Under the pieces are notes generated by a model. That model was not told where the DNA came from. It searched no databases and saw only the letters and a list, made by a program, of their open reading frames with translations. This document shows, piece by piece, positions 54,403 through 63,000 of a stretch of DNA of 64,000 bases (positions are counted from its first letter, which is position 1; the number at the start of each line of letters is the position of its first letter). A program made the translations under genes and the position numbers. Source of the DNA: Shimazuella kribbensis DSM 45090 (lineage in GTDB: Bacteria; Bacillota; Bacilli; Thermoactinomycetales; Thermoactinomycetaceae); assembly GCF_000428065.1 (NCBI RefSeq), contig NZ_ATZF01000012.1, forward strand, positions 1 through 64,000, read 5' to 3'.

Positions 54403-54431
54403 AGTTTATGTGATTTATTTTTTATCGTCAA
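54403..54431 (-). promoter_or_regulatory. Sigma-A-like promoter of the 89-aa GC-rich gene
   Basis: On the minus strand TTGACG (54426-54431) and TAAACT (54403-54408) with a 17-base spacer. It is AT-rich, unlike the gene it serves. Confidence 0.6.
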
Positions 54432-54786
54432 TAGTCTAGCTTATGAGGTCTGACAGATGCATGGCAAATTTTTATATTGAGCTGTTGATTATGGTTAAGA
54501 AATGATTTTTTTAGATGAAGACTCGTTTCAAGAGTATTTGGGATTTGATGTATAAGAGGTATTTATCGAAGATTCTACAATACAATCGAAACTTGAAAAC
54601 CAGCAGTTTTATTGGATATATTTTAGCCTTTAAGTTTAACAAATCAGTAGGACAAAACATTATTAATCTTATATCAAGATTTAATAGGTTTTTTGCCTTA
54701 TCATTATTTTGAATAAAAAGGACTAGACTCTTATATCAAAGATATCCAATCCTTTTCTATAAACACTCCACTCGTGTAATATTACA
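54432..54786. other. AT-rich region with a duplicated terminator
   Basis: No gene that I trust. A 65-codon plus-strand frame at 54515-54712 lacks a ribosome site. At 54716-54757 a degraded copy of the 52628-52669 terminator (AAAAGGACTAGACT...AATCCTTTT) serves as a possible end for the minus-strand gene at 54787. Confidence 0.5.
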
Positions 54787-55725
54787 TTATCTTTTCAGGA
54801 CATTATTTTCCTTGTACCATTTTTTATTCTGCTCATAAAATTTATCACGATGGTACATAGCCAAAAAGAGATTACCAATAAGATGATTATCCATAGGATG
54901 GTTATCTTTTGGTTGAACAGTTGTATTTAAGTGAAATCGCTTTATATCAGCATCATGTATTTCTGCATGATTTACTACTTTTTCTATTAATGATTGTATC
55001 TGTTCAATCAGATGGTGGACTATTTCACGCATATATGCAAAATGCTTAATAACATTTACATGAAAATATTTGTTCTCCAATTCCTCTGGAGTTAAAGTCT
55101 GAAAATCAGAAATAACACCATTTGCTAAGGGATGCCGTAAAAAAGGGCCTAATACAGCAATACTATAAGGAGTAGGTTCAAATAAAAGCAGATATACCAT
55201 ATCAAACCAAGCTCTTTTTTCTTGAGGAGTTTCCACTAGTGGAAGAGTATCTTGGCTTCCATTGGATTGTTTATCAGGTGGCAGAGGTATATTTGGTGCG
55301 TGATGCAAAGTTGTTTTTAAAAATCGATTCGAAAATTCTTCGTATTCCCTAGTAAACATCAGCATTTCATGCCAAACAACATCTACCTCTTCACTGTACA
55401 TTGGTGCGGTCTTGAGCAAAGAGGCCATTATCAAAAAACGTTGCCATTCAAACCATCGATTCTCAAATTCAATTAAACTAATATAATGCTCTCGAATGAC
55501 TCTCTCTTGCACCCACGCACGATAATTTGGAGGATACGAGTCTTCTAAATGTTGCAACATATGCTTCACAGCAACTGTATATTCTTCCCCATAACTTTTC
55601 ATCCCGAGATTAGGTAACTCATAGTTTTTCTCTTTGTTTACCTTTTTGGCTTGCCTGTAAAAAACCATTCCCATGATCATCATACCAATCAAGATAAACA
55701 ACAAAAATGCTGCAAAAAACTCCAA
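54787..55725 (-). CDS. Membrane-anchored protein with GRDP-like domain
   Basis: A 312-residue protein with one N-terminal membrane segment (about residues 2-24) and a cytoplasmic remainder. The segment EEVDVVWHEMLMFTREYEEF, followed by HHAPNIPLPP, resembles the conserved DxxWHxxIL..T..Y..F block of glycine-rich-domain-like proteins (DUF1399 type). I know no function for bacterial members. The start is TTG at 55725 behind AAGGAGAG; a GTG 14 codons upstream is the alternative. Part of the gene is duplicated at 53606-53775. Confidence 0.65.
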   Translation of the reverse strand: MEFFAAFLLFILIGMMIMGMVFYRQAKKVNKEKNYELPNLGMKSYGEEYTVAVKHMLQHLEDSYPPNYRAWVQERVIREHYISLIEFENRWFEWQRFLIMASLLKTAPMYSEEVDVVWHEMLMFTREYEEFSNRFLKTTLHHAPNIPLPPDKQSNGSQDTLPLVETPQEKRAWFDMVYLLLFEPTPYSIAVLGPFLRHPLANGVISDFQTLTPEELENKYFHVNVIKHFAYMREIVHHLIEQIQSLIEKVVNHAEIHDADIKRFHLNTTVQPKDNHPMDNHLIGNLFLAMYHRDKFYEQNKKWYKENNVLKR

Positions 55726-55794
55726 AGATGACTCTCCTTCCCCATAAAAAAAAGCCAACCCAAACACCCCTGATCTGAGTGCTGGGCAGGTCTA

Positions 55795-56235
55795 TTATTT
55801 ACAATGTTTATTATAAGCTTCTGTTAAATTGGCTGTAATGATTTCAGCTGGTACATTTTCAATTTCATGCCGATGGATCATATGTACCAATTTACCATCT
55901 TTCATGATCGCAAACGAAGGAGATGATGGTGGTTCTTGACCAAAATAAGTACGTGCACGCTCGGTAGCTTCTTTATCTTGGCCTGCAAAAACCGTGTACA
56001 AATGATCTGGTTTCACTTCATTATTCAATGAAAGTCCTACAGCAGGACGAGCAAGACCAGCCGCACAACCGCAAACCGAATTCACCACAACTAATGCGGT
56101 TCCTTTTGCAGCTTCGCCTTTTAATACTTCATCCACTTCTTCGGGAGTGGTCAATTCTTTTATCCCTAATTGCGTAAGTTCATCACGCATATGTTGCGTC
56201 ATCATACGCATTTGATCCAAATAAAAATTTTGCAT
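55795..56235 (-). CDS. brxB: Bacilliredoxin (BrxA/BrxB family)
   Basis: A 146-residue thioredoxin-fold protein of the YphP/YqiW family, which removes bacillithiol from oxidised proteins. The active site is C55-G-C57 in VNSVCGCAAGLARP. Other family blocks are HLYTVFAGQDKEATERAR and SPSFAIMKDGKLVHMIHRHEIE. Which paralog (A or B) it is cannot be fixed here. It is cytoplasmic. GGAGGG precedes the start. Confidence 0.9.
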   Translation of the reverse strand: MQNFYLDQMRMMTQHMRDELTQLGIKELTTPEEVDEVLKGEAAKGTALVVVNSVCGCAAGLARPAVGLSLNNEVKPDHLYTVFAGQDKEATERARTYFGQEPPSSPSFAIMKDGKLVHMIHRHEIENVPAEIITANLTEAYNKHCK

Positions 56236-56333
56236 GCAAAATCCCTCCTCCCGTTATTGTAGCGAACTATGACACGAGAGTAAATAAGACCTTCTTTGTT
56301 ACCTAGAGTTAGGTCATTTCCACAAGAACCCTA

Positions 56334-56810
56334 TTATCTATTCGTAATAGTCTCCGGGTTCATATCATGCTGGAACAATCGTTGATTGGCTACTTCTGCC
56401 CAGCGGGTGCCTTCCTTCCCATAGTTGGCATAAGGATCGATACTCAGTCCACCTCGAGGCAAAAACTTGCCCCACACTTCAATATACTTAGGCTCCATGA
56501 TAGCTTTTAAGTCTTTCATAATCGTCACAATACAATTTTCGTGAAAATCCCCATGATTACGATAGCTAAATAGATAAAGTTTCAACGATTTACTCTCAAT
56601 TAGCTTTTCATCTGGCACATAACTTATATAAATGGTTCCAAAATCAGGTTGATTTGTCATTGGACATAAACTAGTAAACTCAGGACAATTAAACTTCACA
56701 AAATAATCTATATCCAAATGACGATTCGGAAACACATCTAGCACATCAGGATCATACGTAAAAGCGTATTTTGTCTCCTGTCCTAAGTGCTTCAAATTTG
56801 GATCTTCCAT
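56334..56810 (-). CDS. queF: NADPH-dependent preQ0 reductase QueF
   Basis: Reduces the nitrile 7-cyano-7-deazaguanine to preQ1 for queuosine. The protein is 158 residues, the short unimodular type of Bacillus. The catalytic cysteine is C49 with acid D56 ([14 protein letters not shown]), and [20 protein letters not shown] contains the NADPH-binding E(S/L)K(S/A)xK block. Its ATG follows directly on the queD stop. Last gene of queE-queC-queD-queF. Confidence 0.95.
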   Translation of the reverse strand: MEDPNLKHLGQETKYAFTYDPDVLDVFPNRHLDIDYFVKFNCPEFTSLCPMTNQPDFGTIYISYVPDEKLIESKSLKLYLFSYRNHGDFHENCIVTIMKDLKAIMEPKYIEVWGKFLPRGGLSIDPYANYGKEGTRWAEVANQRLFQHDMNPETITNR

Positions 56811-57203
56811 TTATGTTACCATCCTTTCAAACCGCACTGTGGCTTCTTCTGTTTCTTGAACCTCAATCCAACTTACGGTCGGATGATTACTCTTTTCTTT
56901 ACATAAACGATCGATTTCCACAAAAAATATTTCCGCTACTCTCTCTGTTGTTGGGGAAACTCCACCTAACTCAGGATTAAATTCGGGAAACTCATTTAAC
57001 AAATGATGATCATACTTATTTATAATTGCTTCCTTGATTACACGATAATCAATCAACATATGTTGCTCATCAAGCTGAGTACCTTCTATACAAAAAGTAA
57101 CTTTGTAGTTATGACCATGAACACGTTCGCATTTACCTGCTCCATATACTTGGTGAGCGCAAGCGATCCAGAAATTTTTTATTAAATGATATTTACCTAT
57201 CAA
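56811..57203 (-). CDS. queD: 6-carboxytetrahydropterin synthase QueD
   Basis: Makes 6-carboxytetrahydropterin from dihydroneopterin triphosphate, the first committed queuosine step. The protein is 130 residues. Zinc histidines and the catalytic cysteine are in CAHQVYG and GKCERVHGHNY, and VSPTTERVAEIFF and IEVQETEEATVRF follow. The start is TTG (57203); a stop codon lies directly upstream and no ATG is available, so a weak start is likely. It sits 48 bases after queC and abuts queF. Confidence 0.92.
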   Translation of the reverse strand: MIGKYHLIKNFWIACAHQVYGAGKCERVHGHNYKVTFCIEGTQLDEQHMLIDYRVIKEAIINKYDHHLLNEFPEFNPELGGVSPTTERVAEIFFVEIDRLCKEKSNHPTVSWIEVQETEEATVRFERMVT

Positions 57204-57251
57204 CTACAAAACACCAACTTTTCCAATAATACTTTCTTTATCCCCTAGAAA

Positions 57252-57935
57252 TTAATAGGATTCATTCTGATAATGGATTGGATCTTTATAGCCAGCTTCA
57301 GCGAATCCTTTTAAACGCAGACGACAGCTATCACACATGCCGCATGCTGCATTTCCACCCAAATAACAAGAAGTAGTCAGATGAAACGGCACTTGTAACT
57401 CCACACCACGTTTAATAGTATCAGCTTTACTCAACTGAATAAGCGGTGTTTCAATCGAAAGCTTCTCTTCACTTGTTACTCCAACTTTTGTTGCTAAATT
57501 GATCGTTTCACTCATGGATTCAATAAATTCAGGACGGCAGTCGGGATATCCGCTGTAATCGACTGCACTTACTCCAGTATATATTTTTTTTGCTCCTACG
57601 ACTTCTGCATATGCAGTTGCTAAAGAAAGGAAAATCATATTTCGTGCTGGTACATAAGTGTTTGGGATGTCGTCCGTGACGCCATCTGTTTGAACTGATT
57701 CCGTTTTATCTGTCAATGAACTTCCGCCTAGCTGTTGAAAAAAGGAAAGGTTCACAATCCGATGATGCTTGGAGACTCCATAATACTCTGCTATTTTCCG
57801 CGCACACTCCACTTCACATTCATGTCGTTGTTCATAATGAAATGTAATGGGGTATAGCTGATATCCTGCTGCTTTTGCGATACCCATACAAGTGGTGCTA
57901 TCCAACCCACCACTCAGTACAATAACTGCCTTCAT
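57252..57935 (-). CDS. queC: 7-cyano-7-deazaguanine synthase QueC
   Basis: ATP-dependent conversion of 7-carboxy-7-deazaguanine to preQ0. The protein is 227 residues. The PP-loop is VLSGGLDSTTCMGIA at residues 6-20. The zinc site is the C-terminal cysteine cluster in SCYLGGNAACGMCDSC. NTYVPARNMIFLSLATAYAE is a family block, here with one residue between it and the preceding DDIP. It starts one base after the queE stop. Confidence 0.95.
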   Translation of the reverse strand: MKAVIVLSGGLDSTTCMGIAKAAGYQLYPITFHYEQRHECEVECARKIAEYYGVSKHHRIVNLSFFQQLGGSSLTDKTESVQTDGVTDDIPNTYVPARNMIFLSLATAYAEVVGAKKIYTGVSAVDYSGYPDCRPEFIESMSETINLATKVGVTSEEKLSIETPLIQLSKADTIKRGVELQVPFHLTTSCYLGGNAACGMCDSCRLRLKGFAEAGYKDPIHYQNESY

Positions 57936-57936
57936 A

Positions 57937-58623
57937 TTATACGCCCCTTAAATCTGGATCCCAAATGAATTTATGTGTTTGCAAATTTAATTTCACTTTT
58001 TTAAGTTTATCAGCTAAAATCCAATTCACTAATGTGTCTGGAGCCATCTTTCCCCAAACTGGGCTAAACAATCCTGTTCCTTTTTGTTGAAGATTCTTAT
58101 AAACTTTCACAGCTACCTCATAATCATTCCGATCTTGTATCACAAACTTTACTTCATCCTGTTGATCCAAGTAAGTAAAGTTTTCCCCTATCATCTTTTC
58201 TATTTCTCCACTCGCAGGAAGCTTATAATCCATGATAAAACGCATTTTCTTCTTTACATTGGTATCTTTTTCACGTAATTCAGCAAATGGCTCCAATGAA
58301 ATTGCTCCGTTTGTTTCAATATGTATATCTTCTATAAAAGACAGACTCGCCAATTGTTCTATTAATTGAAGAGATTTCTCCCCATGCATCAGAGGTTCGC
58401 CCCCTGTCAGGCAAACATTTACGTTTCCAAATTCCGTTACTTTTTGGATAATTTCTTCTAGTGTGGAAAAAAACTCGGGTTTAGATGGTGCATAACTATA
58501 TGTTGTATCACACCATGTACACCTTAAATTACAATTAAAAACGCGCACAAAAGTAGTGGGGAAACCAGCTCGCAACCCTTCCCCCTCTACTGTTTCAAAT
58601 ATTTCAACCATAGGTAGCTTCAT
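57937..58623 (-). CDS. queE: 7-carboxy-7-deazaguanine synthase QueE
   Basis: Radical SAM enzyme that makes 7-carboxy-7-deazaguanine from carboxytetrahydropterin. The protein is 228 residues. The cluster cysteines are C31, C35 and C38 (FNCNLRCTWCDT), in the CX3CX2C spacing. VEGEGLRAGFPTTFVR and VCLTGGEPLMH are family blocks. The start at 58623 is set by AGGGGGAG; the longer frame is not credible. First gene of the operon. I looked for a preQ1 riboswitch upstream and found none that I trust. Confidence 0.93.
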   Translation of the reverse strand: MKLPMVEIFETVEGEGLRAGFPTTFVRVFNCNLRCTWCDTTYSYAPSKPEFFSTLEEIIQKVTEFGNVNVCLTGGEPLMHGEKSLQLIEQLASLSFIEDIHIETNGAISLEPFAELREKDTNVKKKMRFIMDYKLPASGEIEKMIGENFTYLDQQDEVKFVIQDRNDYEVAVKVYKNLQQKGTGLFSPVWGKMAPDTLVNWILADKLKKVKLNLQTHKFIWDPDLRGV

Positions 58624-58809
58624 CAAACTCCCCCTAGACACAATAAAATATAAATACTTTCTATAGCATATAGGGAATATGATGAGTGGTAAACCCATTT
58701 TTTCCTTTTCTATCGTTATTTAAATTATTTATGGCGGACATTAGAAAGACTTCTTTCTTTAAATCTGTTAAAATACGTAATAGTCTAATATGAAATGGAG
58801 GAAATTAAT

Positions 58810-60192
58810 TTGGAGCCGAAACAACAACTCACTGATTTCCAAAATACGGTAAAACAAACTACTAACAAATTATTTCCATTTTTTAGAAAAAATAAAAAAT
58901 GGAGTTTTGCACTTCTAAGCGTTGTTTGTTTGATCGTTGTTGCATACATAGCAGGTGCATCCTTGATGGACCCCAGAGACAAAGTAATTCAATTTGAACA
59001 AGCAGTGCATAATGGCGATGTGAAAACGTTGAAAAGTTTAATAAACTCCCCAGAAAGCAACTTAGAAGTTGATGACAAACATATCAAAGATTTGATTACG
59101 TACAGCAAAGAAAACCAAGAATATCTACCTGATATGATCAGCAATATGATGTTTCAAATCAATGATGAAGAGAATGGAATTACGAATATAGGTTCAAGCT
59201 GCGATTATTACCTAAAACAGACAAAAATACCATTGTTCTACAGTAAATACAGCATTGAATTTAGACCTTATTTTCTTGAATTATCCACAAATGAAAGTGG
59301 AGCGACACTAAAGGTAGATAGTAAGCAAGTATTTAAAACAACAGAAAAAGAAAAAAAATTCACGTTGGGACCCCTCATGCCTGGGATTTATAAGACATCC
59401 GCTGAAAAAAAGTTCCCCTATGCCATGCTAAGTCAAGACAGCACAATAAGTGCATTTGATGAAAAAACAGCCAATTCCAAATCAAACTTAGAATTGAACG
59501 GTGGAACCCTCCAATTAGAAAGTAACTTTGAAAACACCACTATTTTTGTAAATGGCAAAGCCATTGGAAAAACAATCCACCAGATGCCGGAGATTGGACC
59601 AATCTCCTTTAATGGCACGATTCGAATTCATGGAGAACAACAAATGCCTTGGGGTCTTGAAAAGAGTGCAGATGAATTAGTAGAAGAAAGTACAAGCAGT
59701 ATTAACATCACGCCAGTCCCTTTTGCTACGGAACCTACTCGAAAACCCATCATAGAACTTATCAATACTTTTTCTAAACAAGACCTTGAATCAAGAGTAA
59801 AACAAAATGCAAATGTATTGACAACCATTGGAGATACATTAAGAACCAAGTATATCGAAGACATCAATGATGATGTGAAATATAAGTATACTTGGAAAGG
59901 TAAAGCACTTGGTACACGTATTGACTTCGACAATATCTCGCTTTCACAGAACGAACAAACGAAAATCTATGAAGCTGTTGTCCCACTGGAAATACACGCC
60001 AAATACAAGCAGTATGGCACATTTTTTAGTTCTCCTAATGATCCGCTCGAAGATAAGATCGATTATTATAAAATAACTCTTTCTTATAATGAAAAAACAA
60101 AAAAATGGTTGGTCACAACTATTGATTCTACCAACTATTCTACAGATGATTACTTTAATGGTAAAAACACGATAAAAAGCGAATTTAAATAA
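58810..60192 (+). CDS. TcaA/YvbJ-like membrane protein
   Basis: A 460-residue protein with one membrane segment (about residues 36-54) and a large outer part. It has the layout of TcaA/YvbJ-type proteins, but the N-terminal zinc ribbon of that family is absent. Outer segments such as LEVDDKHIKDLITYSKEN and LGPLMPGIYKTSAEKKFPYA fit it, the latter a PEGA-like turn. The start is TTG at 58810 with GGAGG eight bases before; an ATG five codons upstream contains that site in its own codons. It may sense cell-envelope stress. A terminator follows. Confidence 0.75.
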   Translation: MEPKQQLTDFQNTVKQTTNKLFPFFRKNKKWSFALLSVVCLIVVAYIAGASLMDPRDKVIQFEQAVHNGDVKTLKSLINSPESNLEVDDKHIKDLITYSKENQEYLPDMISNMMFQINDEENGITNIGSSCDYYLKQTKIPLFYSKYSIEFRPYFLELSTNESGATLKVDSKQVFKTTEKEKKFTLGPLMPGIYKTSAEKKFPYAMLSQDSTISAFDEKTANSKSNLELNGGTLQLESNFENTTIFVNGKAIGKTIHQMPEIGPISFNGTIRIHGEQQMPWGLEKSADELVEESTSSINITPVPFATEPTRKPIIELINTFSKQDLESRVKQNANVLTTIGDTLRTKYIEDINDDVKYKYTWKGKALGTRIDFDNISLSQNEQTKIYEAVVPLEIHAKYKQYGTFFSSPNDPLEDKIDYYKITLSYNEKTKKWLVTTIDSTNYSTDDYFNGKNTIKSEFK

Positions 60193-60202
60193 TATCGACA
60201 AT

Positions 60203-60236
60203 AACCCCTCTATTCTTTATAAGAGGGGCTTTATTT
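60203..60236 (+). terminator. Rho-independent terminator
   Basis: CCCCTCT/AGAGGGG followed by CTTTATTT. Confidence 0.75.
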
Positions 60237-60365
60237 CGGATAAATATGATACAATATATTACAAACAAGGAAGTTTCATTGTAATAATAAAAAACATTTT
60301 ATTTTTGGTTCATTTTATAATATTATGTTGACGATGATAACTTCATAAAGGAAATTGGTGATATT

Positions 60366-61142
60366 ATGAAAAAACTTGCAATTCTTGCATCATCTCTTGT
60401 ACTTCTTATCTTACTTGCTACTGGCTGTATGAAACCAGAAACCCAAAAAAATCCGGGGCCAAAACCTGATCCAAAACCAGTTGTAGAGGAACAAAAAACT
60501 CCTCTTGAAGTTTTAAAAGAGACACAAAAGAAAATTGCAACCATCCAAGGTTACAAATTTACTCGTATGTCTATGGAAAAAGGATACACCGATTCCTACA
60601 ACAATACGGAATCAGGTGTAGAACAACTTAACCCTCAAGTTGCCCATTTTACCAACTCTAAAAATAATGAATATTATTATGACAAACAAAACGTTTATAT
60701 GAAAAAAGATGGGCAATGGTTTAAAAAAGCAAATGCCGATGGAAAAGTATTGGTAAGTGTCCTTTTTACCAATAATGTGGAATTCCTTCTCCAGAATCTT
60801 GGAACAAAGGATGAAGTACCAGGAATTACAGTTACCAAAAAAGCAGATGAATATATTGTGACTGTAGACTATTTAGTATTTAAAGATCCTGAAATGTCAG
60901 ATGCTGACTTTACAAAATCCAAAACGGAATCCAAAATACGTAAAACAGAGTTAGTAATTGATGCAAATTCATTTGAACCAAAAAAATATATGTTTAACTA
61001 TGAGTCAATGGATGGTAAGAAACTTCGCTCTGTTGATATGGATCTAGCTAGTTATATTACACCAGTAGTCATCCCTGCTGATGTGATGCAAAACGCACAA
61101 CCAGCTCCAACTACTCCGACCACTCCAAATAGCACAACCTAA
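60366..61142 (+). CDS. LppX/LolA-like lipoprotein (DUF6612 type)
   Basis: A 258-residue lipoprotein: MKKLAILASS, lipobox LATGC at about residues 19-22, then a proline-lysine linker and a single domain. The domain opens with LKETQKKIATIQGYKFT and contains NEYYYDKQNVYMKKDGQWFKK and VIDANSFEPKKYMFNYES, typical of large-groove beta-sheet lipoproteins of the LolA/LppX class. The C-terminus is a low-complexity PTTPTTPNS tail. Role unknown; possible lipid or envelope function. Confidence 0.75.
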   Translation: MKKLAILASSLVLLILLATGCMKPETQKNPGPKPDPKPVVEEQKTPLEVLKETQKKIATIQGYKFTRMSMEKGYTDSYNNTESGVEQLNPQVAHFTNSKNNEYYYDKQNVYMKKDGQWFKKANADGKVLVSVLFTNNVEFLLQNLGTKDEVPGITVTKKADEYIVTVDYLVFKDPEMSDADFTKSKTESKIRKTELVIDANSFEPKKYMFNYESMDGKKLRSVDMDLASYITPVVIPADVMQNAQPAPTTPTTPNSTT

Positions 61143-61174
61143 AAAACCTAGGCTGATACCCTAGGTTTTTTATT
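61141..61174. terminator. Bidirectional terminator
   Basis: AAAAAACCTAGG/CCTAGGTTTTTT between two convergent genes. Confidence 0.9.
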
Positions 61175-61598
61175 TTACCCAGAAATAGATCGATGTTATT
61201 GTCGCGATGAACCATACTGGCCATAAGTTTGGTATCCATCTACCCAGAAGAACTTCAAAAAAACCTTCATCTGTCCCTACTAACGAAGGACTTTGTTCAC
61301 TCCATATAAGTAAATAACCGGTTTTCACATCCATGATTCGATCTAAGTAGTTGCCGTCTAATTTTTCAGCGATTTTCTCCTCTTGCCCAACAGGAATGTA
61401 ACTTACTTGCTGCTCCACACCCGCTATCCAGTTTTCATCAAGTTGAAATAACCAACCCGTTGGCCGGTGTGCCCCCACCTCTGCAAAATCGATCAATTGA
61501 AGCCCTGTACCTAACTCCTGTTGTAACCACCGAACCATTTTTTCTGGTTCCGTATGCACGGGAAAAAATCGGTATAAAGGGACTTTTCTTTCTCCCAT
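61170..61598 (-). CDS. Hypothetical protein with C-terminal membrane anchor
   Basis: A 142-residue protein I do not recognise. It has a globular first part with many tryptophans (MVRWLQQELG, GWLFQLDENW) and a C-terminal membrane segment WPVWFIATITSIYFWV, which suggests tail anchoring. It starts 18 bases after the IclR gene stop and is on the same strand, so the two are probably cotranscribed. Composition is near that of its neighbours. Confidence 0.55.
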   Translation of the reverse strand: MGERKVPLYRFFPVHTEPEKMVRWLQQELGTGLQLIDFAEVGAHRPTGWLFQLDENWIAGVEQQVSYIPVGQEEKIAEKLDGNYLDRIMDVKTGYLLIWSEQSPSLVGTDEGFFEVLLGRWIPNLWPVWFIATITSIYFWVK

Positions 61599-61616
61599 CT
61601 CTATCCCCCCCTAAGC

Positions 61617-62360
61617 CTATCTTGCGATCTGTTTGCAATGTTCTGCAGCATCTTTTAGTGTGGGGATAAAAGTATACATTTGATCCGTGCTCATTCTAGA
61701 TACAGGGCCAGATACAGCAAGTGCTGCAAGCAGATGTCCGTCCCGATGAAAAACGGGTACAGATATTGCCGCTGTTCCTGTCTCCCGTTCTTCAACACTC
61801 AGCGCAAATCCATTTTGTCTTATTTCCTGCAATTGGTTCTCATACTCTTGTTGTTCTGCTACTGTCATCTCGGAATCTGCAAACAATCGCTTTCGTTCAC
61901 TTGCCTGCATAAATGCCAGAAATACCTTTCCTGAAGCCCCCACAAGAACGGGCATCCTTACTCCGATCGGAGCTACACGGCGTATCGCTTGAGTGGATTC
62001 TACCGCCTGTACACGTATCCGCTCCGATTTATCCTGTATATAAAGACTCACAGTCTCATCCAGCGTATCTCTTAGTTGTTCCATCTCTGGCAAAAATAGC
62101 ATCGCGGGATCACTTGACTGATAAATCTGACCTGCTAACTCCCAAATTCGTATCCCAAGTTGGTATTTATCTGAACGTATATCCCGTTTTACAAATCCTT
62201 TTCCCTCTAACGTAGCGAGGAGTCGGAAAACAGTACTTTTATTTAATCCCGTCTCTTTGGAGATTTGCATGAGACCGAGTTCATTTTGATTGGTAAAACA
62301 CAATAAAATATCTAACGCACGTTCTGCTGCCCGTACTGTATTTTTCTTCTCGTCTATCAT
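61617..62360 (-). CDS. IclR-family transcriptional regulator
   Basis: A 247-residue regulator: winged helix at residues 5-65 (AAERALDILLCFTNQ, MQISKETGLNKSTVFRLLATL) and an IclR effector domain with VGASGKVFLAFM and ERETGTAAISVPVFHRDG. The start at 62360 is chosen because GGAGGG precedes it with a longish gap; the longer frame includes a terminator-like segment. The ligand and targets are not evident; no catabolic operon is adjacent. Confidence 0.88.
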   Translation of the reverse strand: MIDEKKNTVRAAERALDILLCFTNQNELGLMQISKETGLNKSTVFRLLATLEGKGFVKRDIRSDKYQLGIRIWELAGQIYQSSDPAMLFLPEMEQLRDTLDETVSLYIQDKSERIRVQAVESTQAIRRVAPIGVRMPVLVGASGKVFLAFMQASERKRLFADSEMTVAEQQEYENQLQEIRQNGFALSVEERETGTAAISVPVFHRDGHLLAALAVSGPVSRMSTDQMYTFIPTLKDAAEHCKQIAR

Positions 62361-62532
62361 TTTGGAGTTCTTCCCTCCTCGTAAAGTCTTTTGTCCATTA
62401 TATAACAAAAACATCTCTGCTGAGGTATCTTGTCTTCATAGGTCAACTTTTTAAAGGAAAGCAAAGAGATGAAAATATTGCCCATACTATCGAAAAGAGG
62501 GATCTTGTGATTGCAAATTTTTTATTATAGAT

Positions 62533-62549
62533 CCACAGATAGTCTGTGG
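62533..62549 (+). other. Hairpin in the leader of the 47-aa GC-rich gene
   Basis: CCACAGA/TCTGTGG around TAG, some 27 bases before the ATG at 62576. Confidence 0.4.
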
Positions 62550-62575
62550 TGATCGATGTGATCAGAGAGGCCACC

Positions 62576-62719
62576 ATGAGCCAGCCCGAAAACCGTGAGC
62601 AGCCCGCCGAGCAGCAGGGCAACCCGTCAACCGTACAGCAGGGATACGATCCGGACACCGATGTGGCTGATGCGGCCGACAAGTGGATGCGTGAAATGCG
62701 TGAATCCCGCGGCTGGTAG
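62576..62719 (+). CDS. Short GC-rich protein of unknown function
   Basis: A 47-residue hydrophilic protein that starts MSQPENREQPAEQQGNPS and ends with KWMREMRESRGW. Nearly all third codon positions are G or C, the most extreme of the foreign units, and the Q/P/E-rich start looks actinobacterial. AGAGG precedes the ATG. A strong GC-rich hairpin follows at 62761-62793. No function is proposed; a small regulatory or precursor peptide is possible. Not long enough for a family call. Confidence 0.55.
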   Translation: MSQPENREQPAEQQGNPSTVQQGYDPDTDVADAADKWMREMRESRGW

Positions 62720-62760
62720 CGCCGGGGTCAAGCAGGTCTAGAAGGCCTCGACCGATCCAA

Positions 62761-62793
62761 GGTGGTGCATCTGTCAACGACAGACGCACCGCC
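62761..62793 (+). terminator. GC-rich hairpin after the 47-aa gene
   Basis: GGTGGTGCATCTGTC pairs over 15 positions, with two G-U type pairs, with GACAGACGCACCGCC around AAC. No T-run follows. Confidence 0.6.
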
Positions 62794-62854
62794 GCAGAAA
62801 ATAAATGCAGTAATATATAAGATAGTTTTTTCAAGATAACAGCATCTACAAAGG

Positions 62855-62882
62855 AAAACACCTCATATGTGGTGTTTTTTTG
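62855..62882 (+). terminator. Rho-independent terminator
   Basis: AAAACACC/GGTGTTTT followed by T's. It may be the host-type terminator closing the same transcript. Confidence 0.75.
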
Positions 62883-63000
62883 ATCTATGATAAAAAGCTT
62901 CTATACGTCACCCCTGTCAGCAAAAAGATCGCTGGCAGAGGCGGGAGATCACTTAGGATCATCAGTCGGGAATCACTCCCAGTGCCTAGGCTCCAAAAAC
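62883..63000. other. GC-rich gene-free spacer
   Basis: GC-richer than its flanks. CTGTCAGC and GCTGGCAG form a hairpin at about 62916-62940. No trusted reading frame; a 25-codon minus-strand frame from the ATG near 62961 has poor ribosome-site spacing. It could be decayed foreign DNA or the terminator region of the kinase gene. Confidence 0.35.

Noticed and set aside
54515..54712. 65-codon plus-strand frame
   Set aside because: No ribosome site and composition equal to the AT-rich spacer; it is probably chance.
58624..58809. preQ1 riboswitch before queE
   Set aside because: No preQ1-I style stem with the A-rich tail and anti-ribosome-site pairing could be recognised by eye. A covariance search would decide.
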